From VRUE01 sp963840565 (GTDB taxonomy: Bacteria > Actinomycetota > Thermoleophilia > Solirubrobacterales > 70-9), in NCBI GenBank assembly GCA_963840565.1, contig CAWIZH010000006.1, forward strand, positions 434,001 to 498,000: a stretch of 64,000 nt of DNA. The letters are read 5' to 3'. The first letter of the stretch is position 1. Each line of letters opens with the position of its first letter. Shown piece by piece: positions 1 through 7,670 of this stretch. Both the position numbers and the translations under genes were made by a program. A model generated the notes under the pieces. The model was given only the letters and a program-made list of their open reading frames with translations, had not been told where the DNA came from and searched no databases.

Positions 1-645
1 GTCGAGTACGGCCGCCCCGCCGGGCTCGCCCGGATCACCGAGTCGACGATCGAGGCGATCGCCGGCATCCCCTCGATCGTGCTCGCCCTCTTCGGCACGG
101 TGATCTTCTCCAGCACCGCGCTCGGCTTCCTCAGCCGCACCTCGGAAGGCGTCGTCTTCGGCCGCTCCTTCTTCGCCGCCGGGGCGATGCTCTCCCTCGT
201 CGCCCTGCCACTGATCGTCGCCAGCACCCGCGAGGGGCTGAACGCGATCCCCCGGCACGTGCGCGAGGCCTCCTACGCGGTCGGCAAGACGAAGATCGCG
301 ACGACGCGGCGGATCCTGCTGCCGGCGGCGCGCCCACAGGTCGCCACCGGGGCGATGCTCGGCCTCGGCCGGATCATCGGCGACACGGCGATCATCGTCG
401 TCCTGCTCGGCGCCACCCAGAACTTCGCCCCGGTCGAAGGCGCCGCTTTCCCCTTCAACTACCTGCGCGGGGCGGGGACGACGCTGACCAACTTCGTCTA
501 CGAGGCCTCGCCGACCGGCAACCTCAACCAGCCCCAGAAGGCCTACGCGGCGGCCTTCGTCCTGCTGATCCTGGTCCTGATGCTGAACGCCGCCGTCGAC
601 GTCATCCATCGCCGCGCGAGAAAGGTAGGAACGTGGAGTTCGTAG
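1..645 (+). CDS. pstA: Phosphate ABC transporter permease PstA (5' truncated by window)
   Basis: Inner-membrane permease subunit of the high-affinity phosphate importer PstSCAB. The reading frame is open from base 1, so the true start lies upstream; about 214 C-terminal residues are present. The segment ESTIEAIAGIPSIVLALFG matches the conserved PstA cytoplasmic loop region, followed by hydrophobic segments and the binding-protein-dependent permease loop (EASYAVGKTKIATTRRILLPAA) that contacts the ATPase. The stop overlaps the pstB start by 13 bases, so translation is probably coupled. pstC and pstS are expected just upstream, outside the window. The family call is firm. Confidence 0.93.
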   Translation, partial: VEYGRPAGLARITESTIEAIAGIPSIVLALFGTVIFSSTALGFLSRTSEGVVFGRSFFAAGAMLSLVALPLIVASTREGLNAIPRHVREASYAVGKTKIATTRRILLPAARPQVATGAMLGLGRIIGDTAIIVVLLGATQNFAPVEGAAFPFNYLRGAGTTLTNFVYEASPTGNLNQPQKAYAAAFVLLILVLMLNAAVDVIHRRARKVGTWSS

Positions 646-1604
646 CCCCTGACGTGCCTGAGCTTGACCGCCAAATAGGGGGGGTCAGCTCAGACGCCCC
701 CTATCCGCCGCCGATCCGTCGGCTTCCGCTCGAGGACTCCGCGCCGGCGACCCAGGTGCTGCCACCGGCGGTGACCGATGGCGGCGGCGCCGTTTCGGCG
801 CCCAGCGGCTTCACCGCGGCGCGGCGCTCGATCGGCGCCCCGCAGTTCTCGATCCGGCGGATGGAGATCGACAACGTCTCGGTCTCCTACTCCGATCGCG
901 AAGCGGTCAAAGGCGTCTCGCTGCCGGTTCGCCAGGGTGAGGTGCTGGCGATGATCGGCCCCTCCGGCTGCGGCAAGACGACCCTGCTGCGCTCGCTCAA
1001 CCGGCTCACCGAGCTGACCCGCACGGCGACTCTGAAAGGGCGCATCCTGCTCGACGACGTCGACATCACCCTGATCGAGCCGACCTCGCTGCGGCGCCGG
1101 GTGACGATGGTCTTCCAGCAGCCCAACCCCTTCCCGATGAGCGTCTTCGACAACATCGCCTACGTGCTGCGCGAGCAGGGCTCGCGGCGCCAGCGCAAGA
1201 AGGTGCTGGAGCCGAAGGTCCACAGCGCGCTCGAGCGCGCCGGCCTCTTCGAGGAGGTCAAGGACAACCTCGACCACCCGGCGCTGAAGCTCTCCGGCGG
1301 TCAGCAGCAGCGGCTCTGCATTGCCCGGGCGCTGGCGGCAGAGCCCGAGGTGCTGCTGCTCGACGAGCCCTGCTCGGCGCTTGACCCGCAATCGACCCAG
1401 GTGATCGAGGACCTGATCGTGAAGCTGCGCGACGACGTCGCCGTGGTGATCGTCACCCACAACCTGCAGCAGGCCTACCGGGTCGCCGACCACGTCGCCT
1501 TCATGTATCTGGGCGAGCTGGTCGAGTACAGCAGCGCGACGGCCCTCTTCAACTCGCCCCGCGAGCAGCGGACCAAGGAGTACGTGAGCGGTGCGTTTGG
1601 CTAG
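633..1604 (+). CDS. pstB: Phosphate ABC transporter ATP-binding protein PstB
   Basis: Cytoplasmic ATPase energising phosphate import with PstA/PstC. Walker A GPSGCGKTT lies near residue 110, the signature LSGGQQQR near 225 and Walker B VLLLDEP follows; the later HNLQQA segment is typical of PstB. The GTG start at 633, preceded by GAAAGGTAGG, gives 323 residues. About 76 residues precede the usual family start, and that tail is Pro/Ala-rich and low in complexity. An internal ATG at 861 (MEIDNVSVSY) would give the standard length of about 248 residues. I keep 633 for its ribosome site and pstA overlap, but the tail is either lineage-specific or not translated. Confidence 0.93.
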   Translation: MEFVAPDVPELDRQIGGVSSDAPYPPPIRRLPLEDSAPATQVLPPAVTDGGGAVSAPSGFTAARRSIGAPQFSIRRMEIDNVSVSYSDREAVKGVSLPVRQGEVLAMIGPSGCGKTTLLRSLNRLTELTRTATLKGRILLDDVDITLIEPTSLRRRVTMVFQQPNPFPMSVFDNIAYVLREQGSRRQRKKVLEPKVHSALERAGLFEEVKDNLDHPALKLSGGQQQRLCIARALAAEPEVLLLDEPCSALDPQSTQVIEDLIVKLRDDVAVVIVTHNLQQAYRVADHVAFMYLGELVEYSSATALFNSPREQRTKEYVSGAFG

Positions 1605-1800
1605 CCGCCACATATTCCGCGCCGGGCTGCTGGCCGTTTGCGGCCTGCTCCTCGTGGCCGCGATCTCCGGCTGCGCGACGACGCAGGAAACCGCCGAGCT
1701 CAAGCAGGCGGAATCCAAACGCATCCTCGAGCGCCGCGAGCACAAGCAGGCGAAGAAGCAGCAATCCAAGTCGCACGACCACGGGAGCAGCAAGCAATGA
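1591..1800 (+). CDS. Small lipoprotein in the pst operon
   Basis: A 69-residue protein with a clear lipoprotein signal peptide: basic start, hydrophobic stretch and lipobox AISGC at about residues 24-28, so the mature N-terminal Cys would be lipidated. The short mature part is very rich in Lys, Glu, Gln and His (ERREHKQAKKQQSKSHDHG) and probably disordered. It starts with GTG inside the end of pstB (14-base overlap) and its stop overlaps the next start as ATGA, which ties it to the phosphate operon. No family recognised. A periplasmic role in phosphate uptake is inferred only from position. Confidence 0.75.
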   Translation: MRLASRHIFRAGLLAVCGLLLVAAISGCATTQETAELKQAESKRILERREHKQAKKQQSKSHDHGSSKQ

Positions 1801-2471
1801 AAGCCTCAACCGAGCACTCATCGGCACTGAACGGCCGCGCTCAGTACGAACCCTGCGAGGAGTGCGGCGCGCCGCTCGACCCGCAGCAGCGCTACTGCGT
1901 CAACTGTGCGGCGCGGCGCGGCAACGGCGCCAATCCCTCCTCGCGCTACTTCGCGGCGATGAGCCAGCGCGCCCGCCGGCCCTCCGTGCGCCCCTCGGCA
2001 GTGAAGACGAGCTCCGGCAGCCGGGCTGCGGCGGTCGCTTTCTTCGCGCTCTTGCCGATCGCGGTTGCGATCGGCGTCGTCGTCGGCCGCAGCGGCGACG
2101 ACAGCGGCGAAAACGAGGCGCTGCTGGAAGCGCTGCACCGCCAGGAAGTGGCGCAGGCCAGCACGCCCGCCGCCGGCGTCGCGACGACGGCGTCCAACGC
2201 CGGCAAAAAAGCCAAAGCCAAGAAAGCCAAGGCGGCAAGCAAGGGAGGCGGCAAAGTCGTGGCGCAGACCAGTAACGGGACCGTCCACGAGGTGACGGGC
2301 TTCAAACCGACCAAGCAGAAGACCGAAGAAGACACGGCAATAGTCGCCGAAAACCCCGAACAGTCGGGCGAAAATTACATCAAGGCGCAGCAGAACCTGC
2401 CCGATGTGACGGTGGTCGGTGGCGACCCCAGCGAAGCGCCCGCGGCGCCGACCGGGAGCGGGCAGCCATGA
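1797..2471 (+). CDS. Zinc-ribbon membrane protein in the pst operon
   Basis: A 224-residue protein starting at an ATG whose last two bases belong to the previous stop (ATGA). A four-Cys zinc ribbon (CEECGAPLDPQQRYCVNC, residues about 21-38) is followed by a basic linker, one hydrophobic segment (AVAFFALLPIAVAIGVVVG) and a long low-complexity extracytoplasmic part with Lys/Ala runs. The layout suggests a cytoplasmic metal-binding head, one membrane anchor and an outside tail. No named family recognised. The next gene also encodes a zinc ribbon and overlaps by 4 bases, so the two may act together. Function unknown; co-expression with pst genes is likely. Confidence 0.75.
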   Translation: MKASTEHSSALNGRAQYEPCEECGAPLDPQQRYCVNCAARRGNGANPSSRYFAAMSQRARRPSVRPSAVKTSSGSRAAAVAFFALLPIAVAIGVVVGRSGDDSGENEALLEALHRQEVAQASTPAAGVATTASNAGKKAKAKKAKAASKGGGKVVAQTSNGTVHEVTGFKPTKQKTEEDTAIVAENPEQSGENYIKAQQNLPDVTVVGGDPSEAPAAPTGSGQP

Positions 2472-2890
2472 GCCAGCTCAGCGAGAGACTGCGGCGGCCC
2501 GTCGATGCGGTCAAGGGCGCGCGCGCCAAGCCGGCAGCCGCCAAACCAAAGCCTGAGGCGGCAAAACCGCCGGAGGAGAAGGTCGAGAACGCCGAGCTGA
2601 TCGCCCAGCGCGACCGCCTGTTGGAGAAGTTCACGATCATGCAGGCCGACCTCGGCGGCGCCTTCTATGAGATGGCGATCCGCGACCACGTGCGGATGGA
2701 CGTGCTGACCCGCAAGGCGGCTGAGCTGCAGCGGGTCGACGCCGAGCTGCTCTCGGTCGAGCGGGTGCTCGAGCTGGAACGCTCCGATGCAGCGGGGATG
2801 TGCCCGAGCTGCGGCTCGCCCTACGGCCACGGGGTGCGCTTCTGCGCCCAGTGCGGCCAGTCGCTGGTGCAGGCGGAGGTGCCGGCGTGA
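2468..2890 (+). CDS. Coiled-coil protein with C-terminal zinc ribbon
   Basis: A 140-residue predicted cytoplasmic protein with an Ala/Lys/Pro-rich N-terminus, a helical and probably coiled-coil middle (residues about 35-105) and a C-terminal four-Cys ribbon (CPSCGSPYGHGVRFCAQC). The ATG at 2468 overlaps the upstream stop and its own stop overlaps the next GTG start, so it is the middle of a tightly coupled unit. It mirrors the preceding gene, whose ribbon is N-terminal. No signal peptide or membrane segment. A regulatory or scaffolding role in the phosphate operon is possible but not shown. Confidence 0.75.
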   Translation: MSQLSERLRRPVDAVKGARAKPAAAKPKPEAAKPPEEKVENAELIAQRDRLLEKFTIMQADLGGAFYEMAIRDHVRMDVLTRKAAELQRVDAELLSVERVLELERSDAAGMCPSCGSPYGHGVRFCAQCGQSLVQAEVPA

Positions 2891-4257
2891 AGTCGGCAAT
2901 TGCAGGACCGCTGCGCCGGGCGATGGCGGCTGCTGCGACGCTCACCGGCAAGCGCTTCGGGCTCCTGGTCGCCTCCTCGGTGGTCGCGACCTCGGCGATC
3001 GTCGCCAGTGCGATGACCGGCACCGGCAGCAGCGGCGCCCTGGCGGCGCTGGTCGGCCGCAGCCTTGCCTCCAACAACACTCCGGTCGCGACCGCGCCGG
3101 CGCCGGCTGAATCCTCCAGCGGCGCCGAAGCTCCGGCTCCGGCCCCGAGCGGCTCGGCGTCCTCGGCCGGCGAACCGCTCGCTTCGCCGGAACCCGCCCC
3201 CGCACCGGCGCCCGCGCCGAGCGCACCGGCGCCGCAGGAACCCGCAACCACTCCATCGACTCCCGAAGCCGAAGTGGGCCCGGTCAAGCACGTCTTCGTC
3301 ATCTCACTCACCAGCCCGGGCTACGAACAGTCGCTCGGGGCGCAGTCGCAGATGCCCTACCTCTCGGCGACCCTGCGCCCGCAGGGCGAGTTGTTGAGCA
3401 ACTACGCCCTGCTCGGCGAAGCCGGCCTGCCCAATCAGATCGCCGCGATCAGCGGCCAGCCGCCAAACGCGTCGACCACCGCGGGTTGCTCCACCTTTGC
3501 CGAGTTTCCGCCGACCGCGAAAGCTAGCTCGAACGGAGCCCTCAGCGGCGCCGGCTGTGTCTATCCGGTCGAAACGCTGACCCTTGCCGATCAGCTGGGC
3601 AGCAGCCGCCTGACCTGGCGTGCTTACGCCGACGGCATGGTCGACCCCACGACCGGCAGCCCGGCGAACTGTGTCCACCCCGGGCCCGAAGAAGTCGAAA
3701 CGGTGGTGCCCGGCGGCTACACGGCGAGGCAGAATCCCTTCGTCTACTTCCACTCGCTGCTCGACCTCGGCGACTGCTCCAGCAACGACCTGCCGCTCGA
3801 CCAGCTGACGGCGGACCTGCGCAAGGCCGATAAGACGCCGAGCTTCTCCTTCATCGCGCCGACGCTCTGCAACTCGGGCGCGAACGGCCAGTGCCCGGCG
3901 GGGGGGACCGAAGGACCGGCGAGTGCCGACGCCTTCCTCGCGGCCTGGGTCCCCAAGATCCTCGCCTCACCCGCCTACAAGGCCGACGGCCTGCTGATCG
4001 TCAACTTCGCCGCGGCGAACCCGCCGGTCACGGTGCCGGGAGCGACACCCATGCCGGCCACCGACCCTCTGCACGTCGGCGCGCTCTTGCTCTCACCCTT
4101 CCTCACCCCGGGTTCCACCGACGCCGCCCCATACAACCCGTACTCGATCGTCCGCTCAAACGAGGACCTCTTCGGCCTGGATCCGCTCGGTCTCGCCGGT
4201 GCGGCCAAGACAAAGTCCTTCGCCCCGAGCCTGCTAAAAGAAAACGGCGGCGATTAG
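2887..4257 (+). CDS. Membrane-anchored phosphoesterase-like protein
   Basis: A 456-residue protein starting with GTG in a GTGA overlap. It has an N-terminal hydrophobic anchor (FGLLVASSVVATSAIVASA), a long Ala/Pro-rich spacer (about residues 60-125) and a C-terminal domain starting HVFVISLTSPGYEQSLG. That domain resembles the bacterial phosphoesterase family PF04185 (phospholipase C/acid phosphatase type), whose members begin HVVVIMMENRSYD and contain LPNYLALISG; here LPNQIAAISGQP is the counterpart. The usual acidic metal ligand after VVIMMEN is replaced by SLTSPGYEQ, so catalytic competence is uncertain. Its place in the pst operon fits release of phosphate from organic phosphates outside the membrane. 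Confidence 0.72.
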   Translation: MKSAIAGPLRRAMAAAATLTGKRFGLLVASSVVATSAIVASAMTGTGSSGALAALVGRSLASNNTPVATAPAPAESSSGAEAPAPAPSGSASSAGEPLASPEPAPAPAPAPSAPAPQEPATTPSTPEAEVGPVKHVFVISLTSPGYEQSLGAQSQMPYLSATLRPQGELLSNYALLGEAGLPNQIAAISGQPPNASTTAGCSTFAEFPPTAKASSNGALSGAGCVYPVETLTLADQLGSSRLTWRAYADGMVDPTTGSPANCVHPGPEEVETVVPGGYTARQNPFVYFHSLLDLGDCSSNDLPLDQLTADLRKADKTPSFSFIAPTLCNSGANGQCPAGGTEGPASADAFLAAWVPKILASPAYKADGLLIVNFAAANPPVTVPGATPMPATDPLHVGALLLSPFLTPGSTDAAPYNPYSIVRSNEDLFGLDPLGLAGAAKTKSFAPSLLKENGGD

Positions 4258-4322
4258 CGCCGGGGCATCCGGGAAAAACCGAACGCAGCGGTGGGGTATT
4301 TCCCCGATGACCCCCGGCGCTG

Positions 4323-5021
4323 TTGTCGGAAGAATCGACGTTGACGATGTTCCCGGCCGCGGGGGAGACCCCGCACGCGCGCTTTGCCGATCGCCGCGAC
4401 GCGGGCCGGCAGCTTGCCGCGTGCTTGCTGCCATTAGCGGGCGAGCGCCCGGTCGTGGTCGGCTTGCCGCGCGGCGGCGTCCCTGTGGCCAGTGAGATAG
4501 CGACTGCACTCCAGGCGCCGCTCGAGATCCTCGCCGTGCGCAAGCTCGGCGCTCCTCACAACCCCGAGTACGGGATTGGTGCGATCGCCGAGGACGGCAC
4601 CCGTATCTTCGACCCCGAGGCACTGGTGGCGCTGGCCATCGATGGCGGCGCGCTGGAGTCGATCGTCGCCCGCGCGAGCGAGGAGCTGTGCCGCCGTGTC
4701 GTCGCCTACCGCGGCGGTCGCCCGCCGATGCCACTACGCAACCGCACCGTGGTCGTCGTCGACGACGGGGTTGCGACCGGTGTCACCGACACCGCCGCCA
4801 TGCGGGCCATTCGGCGCCAGCGACCGCGCCGGCTGATCCTCGCGGTGCCGGTCTGCGCGCCTGACACGCTCGCGCGCCTGCGCAAAGAGGCCGACGAGAT
4901 GATTTGCCTGATTGCGCCGCCCCGGCTGAGGGGAGTGGGCGAGTGGTACCGGGATTTCTCCCAGATCCAGGACCAAGAGGTGATCGCCGCGCTGGGTGCG
5001 GCGAGACGCTCTCTGGCCTGA
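4323..5021 (+). CDS. Phosphoribosyltransferase-fold protein
   Basis: A 232-residue protein with the PRPP-binding signature VVVVDDGVATG (about residues 140-150) and an N-terminal LPRGGVPVASEIA segment typical of the stand-alone phosphoribosyltransferase domain family (PF00156), often annotated as a predicted phosphoribosyltransferase. The most upstream start is TTG at 4323; ATG at 4347 (MFPAAG) is an equally good alternative. It follows the phosphate operon after 65 bases and may be a separate unit. The base or substrate acted on cannot be told from the sequence. Confidence 0.82.
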   Translation: MSEESTLTMFPAAGETPHARFADRRDAGRQLAACLLPLAGERPVVVGLPRGGVPVASEIATALQAPLEILAVRKLGAPHNPEYGIGAIAEDGTRIFDPEALVALAIDGGALESIVARASEELCRRVVAYRGGRPPMPLRNRTVVVVDDGVATGVTDTAAMRAIRRQRPRRLILAVPVCAPDTLARLRKEADEMICLIAPPRLRGVGEWYRDFSQIQDQEVIAALGAARRSLA

Positions 5022-5064
5022 CGAGCGCAAGGCCGCGGTGGGATTAGACTCGGTTCGATTACGC

Positions 5065-5085
5065 CTCGGCGGCCTTTTCGCCGAG
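5065..5085 (+). terminator. Terminator-like hairpin after the phosphoribosyltransferase gene
   Basis: CTCGGCG pairs with CGCCGAG around the loop GCCTTTT, 44 bases after the stop at 5021. A T-run follows only within the loop, so this is a weak intrinsic terminator candidate. The rest of 5022-5210 shows no gene. Confidence 0.4.
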
Positions 5086-5210
5086 TTGAATTCTCAGTTC
5101 CGGCACAAATGCGTCTTGTTCCGTCGGCCCGTCCGGTCGACGCTTCGGCCATGTCGAAACACCGAGCTGGCTGGCACTCCAACGGTGCTACTATCGTCAG
5201 ACAAAATAAC

Positions 5211-5504
5211 TTGTCGGCCAAGGGTCTCAGGTGGGCTCGCTCGGCGACTAGGCACCGAATATCCCGTGCACGTTCTCGCTACGTCATCGAACATTGCAGC
5301 CTGCCTTTCAGGGAGGAGGCGCCACTTGGCGCCCCCGGAAGGTCCGATCCCCGTTTCGTCTTCCTTGGCGACGATTCGGATGGAGTTGCCCTGGAGGTGC
5401 TGGCGGTCGAACTCAAAGGCGAGAGCTTGCTTGTGATTCACGCGATGCAGTTGCGCAGCCGCTATCGAGGTATGTACGAGGAGGCGAAGAAATGGCGAAA
5501 GTGA
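5211..5504 (+). CDS. Putative type II toxin (small, upstream of RHH antitoxin)
   Basis: About 97 residues if started at TTG 5211. The start is uncertain: the frame is open to 5109 and no good ribosome site is visible. The core (RSATRHRISRARSRYVIEHC, then FLGDDSDGVALEVLAVEL, then LLVIHAMQLRSRYRGMYEEA) resembles a family of small actinobacterial proteins paired with CopG/ribbon-helix-helix antitoxins and thought to be toxins; that resemblance is from memory. The stop overlaps the next start by 13 bases, giving a toxin-first order. No catalytic residue can be assigned with confidence. Confidence 0.6.
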   Translation: MSAKGLRWARSATRHRISRARSRYVIEHCSLPFREEAPLGAPGRSDPRFVFLGDDSDGVALEVLAVELKGESLLVIHAMQLRSRYRGMYEEAKKWRK

Positions 5505-5782
5505 AAAAGACCCGGAAGTACCCCCGGACGAAGTCCGGCCTTGAGGTCACTCCGGAGGTCGCTGATGCGCTCGCCGACGAGGCAGAGCGCGGCTATGACC
5601 TATCAAAGGCGAAACGCCGGTTTGTAGGTCGCCCGTCCCTTTCAGGCAATGGAACATCCCCCCGAATGAGCTTTCGCATCACGCCCGAGCTCTACCTGGC
5701 GCTGGAGGAGCGTGCCGAGAAGGAAGGCCGCTCGGTCAGCGATTTGGCCCGCGAGGCGCTTGCGCGCTACATCCAGTCCTAG
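5492..5782 (+). CDS. Ribbon-helix-helix (CopG-like) antitoxin
   Basis: A 96-residue basic protein starting ATG at 5492 with GAGGAGGCGAAGA upstream. The C-terminal half (MSFRITPELYLALEERAEKE, then GRSVSDLAREALARYI) is a textbook ribbon-helix-helix DNA-binding unit: a beta strand followed by two helices. The N-terminal half (YPRTKSGLEVTPEVADALADEAERG) would bind the partner. It overlaps the preceding putative toxin gene and should neutralise it and repress the pair. The unit stands alone between housekeeping genes, consistent with a movable module. Confidence 0.75.
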   Translation: MAKVKKTRKYPRTKSGLEVTPEVADALADEAERGYDLSKAKRRFVGRPSLSGNGTSPRMSFRITPELYLALEERAEKEGRSVSDLAREALARYIQS

Positions 5783-5923
5783 GCCCGGGCGACACGGTAT
5801 CGGCGCGGGTAGCGGGAAATCCGCAGCCGGGTCGGCGGCTTCCTGCGACTCGCTCTCGCCGGCGAAGCTGTGCCGGTCGCGAGCGTCGGCTCGCCTTCTG
5901 CCTGCTGATTCGGGTTTGATTGG

Positions 5924-6661
5924 GTGGTGAGCGACGCCCTCGTGCAGCGTTACCGAGCCGCCCGCCGCGATCGCGGGCTGGCGGTGCTGGAGGGCTTCCA
6001 CGCGCTCAAGCACGCGCTGCGCTTTGGCGCCGAGCTGATTGAGGCCGTGGCCAGCGACCGCGAGGAGCTGGAGCGGCTAGCGGCCGGGCTTGCCCCCGAC
6101 CTGGCCGGTTCGTTGGCGCAGCGGGTGACGCCGGTCGAGGCCGAGGTCCTTGCCCAGATGGCCCCACACGCGCCCCGCACAGGGGTGATCTCGATCGCCC
6201 GCCGCCCGGTAGTTGACCCGTCCGTGGCACTGGCTGACGGGCGGGGGGCGCCGGTGGTTTTGCTCGAGGACCCGCGCTCGATGGGGAACATGGGGGCCTG
6301 CGTGCGGGTCGCGGCCGCCGCCGATGCGGCCGCCGTGCTCACCACCGGCAGCAACGATCCCTGGCATCCGGAGGCGTTGCGCGGTGCCGCCGGCCTGCAT
6401 TTCGCCCTGCCGGTCGCGGCGGTCGAGGAGCTGCCGGCAAGCGATCGCCCCTTGGTCGCGATCGATCCCGATGGCGAGAGCGCCGACCTGCGGGAGCTTT
6501 CGTCCCGCGCGATTCTCGCCTTCGGCACCGAGCGCTACGGGCTCAGCGAGGCGCTGCTCGAGCGCGCCGACGAGCGCCTCTCGATCCCGATGCGCCAGGG
6601 TGTATCCAGCCTCAACCTCGCAACGGCGGTCGCTGCGGTGCTCTTCTCTCAGCGCCTCTGA
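5924..6661 (+). CDS. SpoU/TrmH-family RNA 2'-O-methyltransferase
   Basis: A 245-residue protein with the three SpoU motifs: LEDPRSMGNMGACVRVAAA (motif 1, about residue 110), AFGTERYGLSEALL (motif 2) and IPMRQGVSSLNLATAVA (motif 3). These form the knotted SAM-binding site that methylates ribose 2'-OH in rRNA or tRNA. An N-terminal substrate-binding segment (LEGFHALKHALRFGAELIE) is present as in RlmB/TsnR-type members. Starts at GTG 5924 or 5927. The target nucleotide cannot be inferred. The preceding 140 bases hold no gene. Confidence 0.88.
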   Translation: MVSDALVQRYRAARRDRGLAVLEGFHALKHALRFGAELIEAVASDREELERLAAGLAPDLAGSLAQRVTPVEAEVLAQMAPHAPRTGVISIARRPVVDPSVALADGRGAPVVLLEDPRSMGNMGACVRVAAAADAAAVLTTGSNDPWHPEALRGAAGLHFALPVAAVEELPASDRPLVAIDPDGESADLRELSSRAILAFGTERYGLSEALLERADERLSIPMRQGVSSLNLATAVAAVLFSQRL

Positions 6662-6694
6662 ACCTCCCCGGGCGCTGCCCCGTAAACCAAGCCG

Positions 6695-7033
6695 ATGAAG
6701 CGAATCGTTGCTTGCCTCGCATTCGCAGCAGCGCTGCTCGCCAGCCAGGTCGCTCCCGCGGCTGCACCTGGGTCAGCCCAGGCCAGCGGAGCAAGGACAG
6801 TCAACATCAACCACTTCAAGTTCCACCCGCCGACGCTCGAAGTCGCCAAGGGGACCAAGGTCGTCTTCTCCAACTCCGCCGACATCGCCCACACGGCGAC
6901 CGACAGGGGCGTCTTCAACAGCGGCCACATCAAGCCCGGCGAATCATTTTCGGTGCGCTTCGAACAGAAGGGGACCTTCCGCTACCACTGCGAAATCCAC
7001 CCCTTCATGCACGGCAAGATCGTCGTTAACTGA
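6695..7033 (+). CDS. Secreted plastocyanin-like cupredoxin
   Basis: A 112-residue protein with a Sec signal peptide (MKRIVACLAFAAALLASQVAPAAA). The mature domain carries type 1 copper ligands: His in ADIAHTATD, then Cys-His-Met in YHCEIHPFMHG. This matches small blue-copper electron carriers or copper-binding proteins of the cupredoxin superfamily. It is monocistronic, followed at 7041-7057 by a hairpin (ATCCCC-GCGGC-GGGGAT). The redox partner is not evident in the window, although a second cupredoxin lies at 16957-17535. Confidence 0.88.
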   Translation: MKRIVACLAFAAALLASQVAPAAAPGSAQASGARTVNINHFKFHPPTLEVAKGTKVVFSNSADIAHTATDRGVFNSGHIKPGESFSVRFEQKGTFRYHCEIHPFMHGKIVVN

Positions 7034-7040
7034 GCTCGTC

Positions 7041-7057
7041 ATCCCCGCGGCGGGGAT
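7041..7057 (+). terminator. Hairpin downstream of cupredoxin gene
   Basis: ATCCCC/GGGGAT stem of 6 bp with loop GCGGC, starting 8 bases after the stop. GAAAAATTAC follows instead of a T-run on the plus strand, so terminator function is tentative. Confidence 0.4.
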
Positions 7058-7164
7058 TGCGAAAAATTACGGATGCATCGAGCAGGGACAAGGCATAGCC
7101 TGGGGAACATGTAGGCGCGGCGTTTTGGCCGCCCCACTGGTCAATCAACCGAAAGGACGCCGCC

Positions 7165-7554
7165 TTGCCGTTTGCAGACATCAACATTGGGGAAGCCCTC
7201 CTCATTGCATTCGAGGTCTTCTTCTTCGTGATCTGGATCTGGATCCTGATCACGATCCTCACCGACCTCTTCCGCGACCACGAAACCTCCGGCTGGGTCA
7301 AGGCCGCCTGGGTCCTGTTCCTGGTCTTCATCCCGTTCCTTACAGCGCTGATCTACCTGATCGCCCGCGGCAGCGGCATGCGCGACCGCACGATCAAGGC
7401 GCAGGCCGAGGCCAAGCAGCACTTCGACTCGTACGTCCGCGAACAGGCTCACACCTCGCCCGCTGACGAACTGCACAAGCTGAATGACCTCAAGGAGAAG
7501 GGCGCCCTCTCCAGCGAGGAGTTCGACGCCGCAAAGGCAAAGCTCCTGGCCTAA
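7165..7554 (+). CDS. PLDc_N/SHOCT domain membrane protein
   Basis: A 129-residue protein with two hydrophobic segments (residues about 10-32 and 47-67, separated by DLFRDHETSGWVKAAWV) typical of the phospholipase D-nuclease N-terminal (PLDc_N) module. It ends in a SHOCT domain (ADELHKLNDLKEKGALSSEEFDAAKAKLL). SHOCT is a short helical oligomerisation motif. The start is TTG at 7165 preceded by AAAGGACGCCGCC. Family members are common in Actinobacteria; their function is unknown. Confidence 0.82.
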   Translation: MPFADINIGEALLIAFEVFFFVIWIWILITILTDLFRDHETSGWVKAAWVLFLVFIPFLTALIYLIARGSGMRDRTIKAQAEAKQHFDSYVREQAHTSPADELHKLNDLKEKGALSSEEFDAAKAKLLA

Positions 7555-7563
7555 GCGACCCTT

Positions 7564-7614
7564 CGCTGACTTCGCGTTTTGTCTCGCTATGCGGGACTAA
7601 ACGCGAAGTCAGCG
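7564..7614. repeat. 51-nt near-perfect palindrome
   Basis: Arms CGCTGACTTCGCGTTT and AAACGCGAAGTCAGCG (16 bp, perfect) enclose a second stem GTCTCGC/GCGGGAC (one G-T pair) with loop TAT. It lies 9 bases after the stop of the SHOCT gene. A bulged extension GCGAC/GTCGC lengthens the base. It may terminate transcription, but there is no T-run and it resembles other short palindromes in the window in size. Confidence 0.75.
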
Positions 7615-7654
7615 GTCGCTGCGGGCGTGGTTTCTCCTGCAAGTAGCCGATTTC

Positions 7655-7670
7655 TGCAACCAAAGTTGCA
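7655..7670. promoter_or_regulatory. Inverted repeat upstream of the cell-wall hydrolase gene
   Basis: TGCAAC-CAAA-GTTGCA, a perfect 6-bp inverted repeat about 55 bases before the start at 7725. It sits beside a weak promoter-like pair (TTGCAA at 7666, TAACAT at 7687, 15-base spacer). A binding site for a dimeric regulator is possible. Evidence is limited to the symmetry and position. Confidence 0.3.

Noticed and set aside
131..337. Arg-rich antisense frames across the window as genes
   Set aside because: They are shadows of GC-rich codon bias opposite real genes, with Arg/Ala/Pro-rich composition and no ribosome sites.
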